Source: Bacillota bacterium (GTDB lineage Bacteria > Bacillota > Clostridia > Oscillospirales > Ruminococcaceae). From it: 27,864 nt of DNA. Within the stretch, counting starts at the first letter, position 1. Each line of letters begins with the position of its first letter. The stretch is from positions 1-27,864 of the forward strand of contig JAEYXR010000063.1 of the NCBI GenBank assembly GCA_023431215.1, given 5' to 3'. Under the pieces are notes generated by a model. The model did not search any database and had not been told where the DNA came from. It saw only the letters and a program-made list of their open reading frames with translations. Shown in pieces: positions 23,680 to 27,864 of the stretch. Both the position numbers and the translations under genes were made by a program.

Positions 23680-24618
23680 TTACAGTTCTACATCATCATT
23701 TTTCACGATGATGTTGGTCAGAGCAAACACCGTTACAACGGTTAATGCCATCATAACGCCGATTGCAGCACCCACGCCAGAATCCCGAACTGCCTGAGAG
23801 GCATTGGAAGACCCAAATACCAGCTCATACATATAGTTTAACGGCATAACAGTCTGGTACGAAAGGTTGACAGGGTCAAACACCTGCCCCCAGATAAAGA
23901 ATCCTACGCTGGAGACGGTCCACATCACCAGGTTTGTTCGGATGGGGCCGCGGAGTAAAGGCAATGTGATGCGGAAGAATTTTTGAAACACATTGGCCCC
24001 TTCAATGGTGGCCGCCTCATAAAAGTCAGGCCCAATGCGCTCAATACCACTCATAAAGATAAGCATATGGTAACCCACCATACCAAAGCAGTACGCCAGC
24101 AGCATACTCCAGAACTTATGCACCGGGTCAGTCCACATGATGGGGTCGCCGCCAAACATGGCAACAATGCTGTTAAGCAGGCCAAAGTCTTCTTTACGAA
24201 GAGCATAATATAGCCACATGGTGCCCATTGCCACAGCAGAAACAAGATTTGGAAGGTAAATAATACTGCGGAAAAAGTTTTTGCCCCGCAGACCACTGGT
24301 TAAAACCACTGCATACATAAGGGCCAGCAGCATGACGGCAACGCCGCCAACAAGCCATAATTTACCCAAATTGGCCATTGCCGCACGAAACATGGGGTCG
24401 GTAAAGGCCTTTGTATAGTTAGAAATTCCATTAAAGCCCCAGGTAGATATGGGGTCTGTTACACCTTCTACGCGGCAAAAGCTCATAACAATGGTGCGCA
24501 AAACAGGATACAAAAAGACGGTAAGAAACAGCAGAACCGCCGGCGTTAAGAACAGAATGATCATGGGAGTATTATTTCTCCGCAGTGGGCTTGCCCCCGT
24601 ATGCTTCTTTGCTTTCAT
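23680..24618 (-). CDS. ABC sugar transporter permease, MalF type
   Basis: A 312-residue permease of the CUT1 family with six predicted helices and an EAA loop, YEAATIEGANVFQKFFRI, from residue 200. The reading frame extends 37 codons upstream, but the ATG at 24618 is preferred because a GAGGAG site lies just before it and the upstream residues are not permease-like and overlap the terminator region. It pairs with the MalG-type protein to form the channel, and with the binding protein encoded upstream. Confidence 0.9.
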   Translation of the reverse strand: MKAKKHTGASPLRRNNTPMIILFLTPAVLLFLTVFLYPVLRTIVMSFCRVEGVTDPISTWGFNGISNYTKAFTDPMFRAAMANLGKLWLVGGVAVMLLALMYAVVLTSGLRGKNFFRSIIYLPNLVSAVAMGTMWLYYALRKEDFGLLNSIVAMFGGDPIMWTDPVHKFWSMLLAYCFGMVGYHMLIFMSGIERIGPDFYEAATIEGANVFQKFFRITLPLLRGPIRTNLVMWTVSSVGFFIWGQVFDPVNLSYQTVMPLNYMYELVFGSSNASQAVRDSGVGAAIGVMMALTVVTVFALTNIIVKNDDVEL

Positions 24619-24731
24619 TAGCTTGCTCCTCTCTCTTGCAAAAATCGGATAATTGCCGTGGAGCTTCCACAGCCGCTGTCCGACGAAAAAACACAGGGCT
24701 TCTGCCGTTCTTGCACGGCAAAGGCTCATAT

Positions 24732-24769
24732 AAAAAAACAGGACGGCGGCAGCTTTGCCGCCGTCCTGT
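24732..24769 (-). terminator. Intraoperonic terminator between binding protein and permease genes
   Basis: On the minus strand, a 13-bp GC-rich stem (ACAGGACGGCGGC and its complement) is followed by seven T's. Partial readthrough would give much more binding protein than permease. Confidence 0.88.
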
Positions 24770-24798
24770 GCGGTTGCAAGAATTGCTTACAGGATATA

Positions 24799-26085
24799 TT
24801 ATGATTTTTGAATCTTTGCAAATGCATCTGCAAAGCCCTTGGCATCAATAGAACCGCTTATCATCTTGGCCAGGTTCTCCTTGATGGTTGCATTAACATT
24901 GGCATCATTTTCCATATCAACAGCCCAAGTCAAGCGCTGAGTGGTGTTGTCCAAGCAAGCTTTGGCTTCAGCCAGAGCTTCAGGCCAGGTAGCATCGTTG
25001 GCCATAGGTACACCAAGGGTATCATTGGCAAGCTTCTGATCCCACTCGCCGCTGGTAAGCCATTCAATCAGAGCAAAAGCTTCTTCAGGATGCTTTGTAT
25101 TCTTGTTAATGGCAAAGCACTGTGCTCCAAACTGATTGCTCTCGGCGCCGTCGCCGCCCTCTTTGCATTTAGGCAGAGCAAAGGTGCCCCAACGGAAGTC
25201 GGCAGGAGTCTGATTCTTAATTTCGTTGGGCAGCCAGGTACCGTTAAGGTACATAGCAACGCTGCCATCGGCAATATTGCCCTGACCGGCGGGCCATACG
25301 TTGGCTGCAGCACGGGGGTCAATGAATTTTTTGTCAACCATTTCTTTGATGACTTCAGCAGTAGCCAAAACAGCAGGATTGGAGAAATCACCGGCTGCAA
25401 CAGCCTTGGTGGTTTCAAAACCGGCAACACGGTCCATCATATAGCCAAAGAAAGCAGCTGCATAAGCATCGTCAACGGTCAGAGGAATGTAACCGGCATC
25501 TACCAGCTTTTGGCAGGCTGCCATAAACTCATCCCAGCTGGCGGGAGAAGCGGTAATACCAGCCTTGTCAAAAGCGGCTTTGTTGTACATCATGAGGAAG
25601 GTGGAAGGCTGGTAAGGAACAGTCTTGAGGCTGCCGTTACCCAGCTCTTTTGCCAAATTGATAAGGGTTGCATTCTGGGTGCCATTTAATGCGGAGGCGT
25701 CATACATGCCCTGGATATCAAGAAGATATTTGCCCCAGGTGATGTTAACACGCTCAATGTCTTCATCAAAAATATCAATGGTCTCACCTGCGTCCAAAGC
25801 TGGCTGCAACGTCTTACGGGTATCGCGGCCGCCTGCCCAGTTAATATCCACTTCAATACCGGTTTTTTCGGTAAAGGCATCAACAGCCTCTGCAATCACC
25901 ATGCCCTGGGGCTCGGTTTCGGCCCACATTGGCCAGTATACCAAGGTTACTTTTTCTTTAGAGGGCGCCTCGGAACCGGAAGCTTCTGATCCTGGGGCAG
26001 TGGAGCTTGTGGAGCCGGAGCCTCCGCATCCAACCACGGAAAGGGTAAGAATCAGAGCGAGCATCACGCATAGAATCTTCTTCAT
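24799..26085 (-). CDS. ABC transporter sugar-binding lipoprotein
   Basis: A 428-residue extracellular binding protein (SBP family 1) anchored by a lipid. The signal peptide ends at a lipobox LSVVGC with Cys20, then a Ser/Glu-rich linker leads to the mature domain beginning near KVTLVYWPMWAE. The ATG at 26085 is chosen over one 24 bases upstream because a GGAGG site precedes it and the signal peptide starts there. It is first in the glycan operon, so it probably binds galacto-N-biose and/or lacto-N-biose; the sequence alone does not fix the ligand. Confidence 0.92.
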   Translation of the reverse strand: MKKILCVMLALILTLSVVGCGGSGSTSSTAPGSEASGSEAPSKEKVTLVYWPMWAETEPQGMVIAEAVDAFTEKTGIEVDINWAGGRDTRKTLQPALDAGETIDIFDEDIERVNITWGKYLLDIQGMYDASALNGTQNATLINLAKELGNGSLKTVPYQPSTFLMMYNKAAFDKAGITASPASWDEFMAACQKLVDAGYIPLTVDDAYAAAFFGYMMDRVAGFETTKAVAAGDFSNPAVLATAEVIKEMVDKKFIDPRAAANVWPAGQGNIADGSVAMYLNGTWLPNEIKNQTPADFRWGTFALPKCKEGGDGAESNQFGAQCFAINKNTKHPEEAFALIEWLTSGEWDQKLANDTLGVPMANDATWPEALAEAKACLDNTTQRLTWAVDMENDANVNATIKENLAKMISGSIDAKGFADAFAKIQKS

Positions 26086-26191
26086 TGTAACAACCTCCAA
26101 ATTCATCATTTCAGATTAGCAACTGTCTGCAACCCAAATTATCCTGCAGGTTTCATTCAGCATAAGCAAGGGTTAACAGTCTAAAGTATAC

Positions 26192-26290
26192 TTCTGCACT
26201 GCCAGCAAAATCGGCAGAAAGTATGTACCCTGCTGCAACGACTATGGCTTAATTTAAAATTTCTGCAGGCTATGTACTGGGTTTTCTGCA
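26192..26290. repeat. TTCTGCA repeats in the leader of the binding-protein gene
   Basis: TTCTGCA occurs at 26192-26198, 26261-26267 and 26284-26290, the last two 23 bp apart. TATGTAC occurs at 26222 and 26271, and GTATACTTCTGC with GCAGAAAGTATGTAC forms an imperfect inverted repeat at 26186-26227. They lie in the predicted 5' leader and may be binding sites for the AraC regulator or an RNA structure. Confidence 0.4.
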
Positions 26291-26349
26291 CAGCCAAAAA
26301 AGAACTTTTGCATTAGGAACGAAACTTTTAAGCCGCGTTCCATGCCTTA

Positions 26350-26377
26350 AGTATAGACTTTTTTACGCATGAGACAA
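26350..26377 (-). promoter_or_regulatory. Probable promoter of the glycan operon
   Basis: Minus strand: -35 TTGTCT (26372-26377), 16-bp spacer, -10 TATACT (26350-26355). It implies a leader of about 255 bases before the binding-protein gene. Confidence 0.55.
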
Positions 26378-26558
26378 TAAATTTGTTGCGAAATATTTTA
26401 TACATATTGTTTTTTATGCAAAAAATATATTAAATCATAGTTTTAGCAATATTTTTAATGCATAATCTACACAAATTAACAGATTATCTCTGTTGAATTT
26501 TGCTAAGTGCATTTTTTATTGTTTTTTCTTAATTATGGTTGGTATTTCAAAAAGACAG

Positions 26559-26587
26559 TTGTCTTTGGTTAATGTTTATGTTATAAT
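26559..26587 (+). promoter_or_regulatory. Probable promoter of the araC-type regulator transcript
   Basis: -35 TTGTCT (26559-26564), 17-bp spacer, -10 TATAAT (26582-26587). Transcription would begin near 26594, about 310 bases before the regulator's start codon. Confidence 0.65.
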
Positions 26588-26752
26588 TGCCCCAAACTAT
26601 ATTTTTTTGCATGTTTTGCACCAAAATAGCCAAAATTTGCAAAATTGCGGATACCGGAAAAAATATTTTTTTACTATTGTAGAATTAAAGATTATTTTTG
26701 TATTTTTGAGCATTTTTAGCTATTTTTTAGTGATATTGTCATGAATAATCGT

Positions 26753-26793
26753 GATAAAAAAGTAAGCAATAATGCAAATATTGCTTTTTTATC
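26753..26793. terminator. Terminator-like hairpin in the leader of the araC-type gene
   Basis: GATAAAAAA-GT-AAGCAATA pairs with TATTGCTT-TTTTATC. The T run after the stem resembles an intrinsic terminator upstream of the regulator gene; it may be an attenuator or end a short RNA of about 200 bases. Confidence 0.55.
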
Positions 26794-26905
26794 AAAACAC
26801 ATTTTATATAAAAACGCTCTTACTTTTATCATCAATGCAGACGGATAACCCCAGAATATTTTCTGCCAAACATATGAAATTCATACAGAAAGGACGATGG
26901 GTAGC

Positions 26906-27748
26906 ATGAGCAATAACCGATACGAAGCTTCCCCCGCCTCCCGTACACTGGGAGCTGCACATTTGCTTTATGTAAGTACCTCCGCTTATGGGGGTGACTG
27001 GCACTCAACATTGCACACACATGCCCATGCCGAAATTTTTTATTGTGTACGGGGACTGGGTCGTTTTAATGTCCAGGGACGGCTACTGCCTATGGAGACG
27101 GATGATATTATTATTATAAACCCAAATGTAGAGCATACGGAGCTGTCACAGGGAGATAACCCCTTTGAATATATCGTTTTGGGAGTAAAAAATCTGGAGT
27201 TTTCTGCGGGCAAAGGCAACACATCCCCATTTACCATGTTAAACTTTAAAGAAGACCGTAGTTCTGTGTTATTTTATTTACAGGAAATGAGGCAGGAAAT
27301 TGCTAACAAAGCTCCCAACAATGAAGCAATCTGTAAAAATTTGTTGGATATCTTTTTGATGAAGCTGCAACGGCAAAGCGCATTTGAAGTTACGGTAACA
27401 CCTACACGACGTGCCAGTAAGGAATGTGTAAAAGTAAAAAGATATATCGATGAAAACTATTTTGAAAGTATTGACCTGGATTTTTTAGCAGAGTATGCGC
27501 ATATCAATAAATTTTACCTGGTGCATTCCTTTACCAAAGAATATGGCACCTCCCCCATCAGTTACCTTATTGAGCGACGTATACGAGAATCCAAATACCA
27601 TTTGAGTAATACCAACCACTCTTTATCACAAATCAGCAATTTGCTTGGTTTCTCTTCTCAAAGCTATTTTTCTCAAAGCTTTAAAAAGCTGGAAGGCATG
27701 AGTCCAAACGAATATCGCAAACAAAGCCGCAAAGAAAAAGAATCTTAA
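26906..27748 (+). CDS. AraC family regulator with N-terminal cupin sensor domain
   Basis: A 280-residue transcription factor. Residues about 30-95 form an AraC_binding-type cupin with a His-rich LHTHAHAEIFY motif, and residues about 175-273 hold two helix-turn-helices (LAEYAHINKFYLVHSFTKEY and ISNLLGFSSQSYFSQSFKK, ending in SPNEYRK). The ATG at 26906 is preferred to 26897 because the AAAGGA site is only 2 bases from the latter. It is divergent from the galacto-N-biose/lacto-N-biose operon, so it is the likely activator of that operon with the disaccharide as inducer (inference). Confidence 0.9.
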   Translation: MSNNRYEASPASRTLGAAHLLYVSTSAYGGDWHSTLHTHAHAEIFYCVRGLGRFNVQGRLLPMETDDIIIINPNVEHTELSQGDNPFEYIVLGVKNLEFSAGKGNTSPFTMLNFKEDRSSVLFYLQEMRQEIANKAPNNEAICKNLLDIFLMKLQRQSAFEVTVTPTRRASKECVKVKRYIDENYFESIDLDFLAEYAHINKFYLVHSFTKEYGTSPISYLIERRIRESKYHLSNTNHSLSQISNLLGFSSQSYFSQSFKKLEGMSPNEYRKQSRKEKES

Positions 27749-27766
27749 CCCTCCCCAAGAATGATA

Positions 27767-27816
27767 AAAGCAGCAAGACCGCACCCTGTTAAGAGGTGCG
27801 GTCTTGCTGCTTTAAG
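27767..27816. terminator. Terminator after the araC-type gene
   Basis: A perfect 19-bp stem (AAAGCAGCAAGACCGCACC with its complement) 18 bases after the stop. The T tract is only three bases on either strand, so it may also serve as a bidirectional boundary. Confidence 0.78.
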
Positions 27817-27864
27817 GCCATAGCTTACTCAGGCCTTAAAAAAAAAGAGTACACAATATAGTAT

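Noticed and set aside
24808..25689. 293-residue open frame on the plus strand opposite the sugar-binding protein gene
   Set aside because: Antisense shadow of a clear binding-protein gene.
26493..26744. 83-residue plus-strand reading frame rich in Phe and Ile upstream of the araC-type gene
   Set aside because: Composition simply reflects the AT-rich spacer, it lacks a ribosome binding site, and it overlaps the predicted promoter.
27812..27847. AAGGCC/GGCCTT hairpin next to a run of nine A's at the window end
   Set aside because: Orientation of the A run does not give a terminator for any visible gene, and the window ends before context is available.

Overview
The window looks like a chromosomal segment of a Gram-positive, spore-forming anaerobe of the Clostridia. 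The evidence is BofA and a YaaL/DUF2508 protein beside the RNase P RNA, a T-box riboswitch, AGGAGG-type ribosome binding sites, SecG and lipobox lipoproteins. A position near the Oscillospiraceae is a guess from gene style. No IS element, tRNA, CRISPR array or phage gene was seen.

Layout. (1) Bases 1-4080 are housekeeping: the 3' end of rnpB, a yaaL-like gene and bofA on the plus strand, then a lipoprotein and secG on the minus strand, a 48-residue Asn/Ser-rich protein and an EEP-family hydrolase. (2) Bases 4422-6334 hold a promoter, a T-box leader whose best specifier reading is UAC (Tyr), and an SSS-family sodium/solute symporter. (3) Bases 6627-18251 are an allantoin (purine-ureide) utilisation island. 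It has three minus-strand transcription units: allantoinase-NCS1 permease (16701-13913), a second allantoinase-NCS1 permease (13660-10842), and DAACS-type carboxylate transporter-allC-cupin-allE (10401-6627). A divergent regulator (17199-18251) joins an XRE-like helix-turn-helix to a GntR/FCD protein. (4) Bases 18313-26085 are a galacto-N-biose/lacto-N-biose (mucin or milk-glycan disaccharide) locus: binding protein, two ABC permeases, GH112 phosphorylase, nucleotidyltransferase and N-acetylhexosamine 1-kinase, with a divergent AraC regulator at 26906-27748.

How the genes work together. In the ureide island, NCS1 permeases should import allantoin or a related cyclic ureide. AllB opens it to allantoate, AllC removes one carbamoyl group as CO2 and ammonia, and AllE releases another ammonia to give ureidoglycolate. 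No enzyme for ureidoglycolate is recognisable here unless the small cupin acts on it. The three promoters share a palindromic operator (GTGGTCGACCAC consensus) centred 22.5 bp downstream of the -10 box, plus a second conserved 45-bp element whose ATTGTAAAT core begins exactly 113.5 bp from the operator centre in all three. A regulator with two DNA-binding domains next to promoters with two conserved elements is the most notable signal in the window. In the glycan locus, GH112 phosphorolysis yields galactose 1-phosphate and a free N-acetylhexosamine; the kinase phosphorylates the latter and the nucleotidyltransferase probably activates one of the sugar phosphates.
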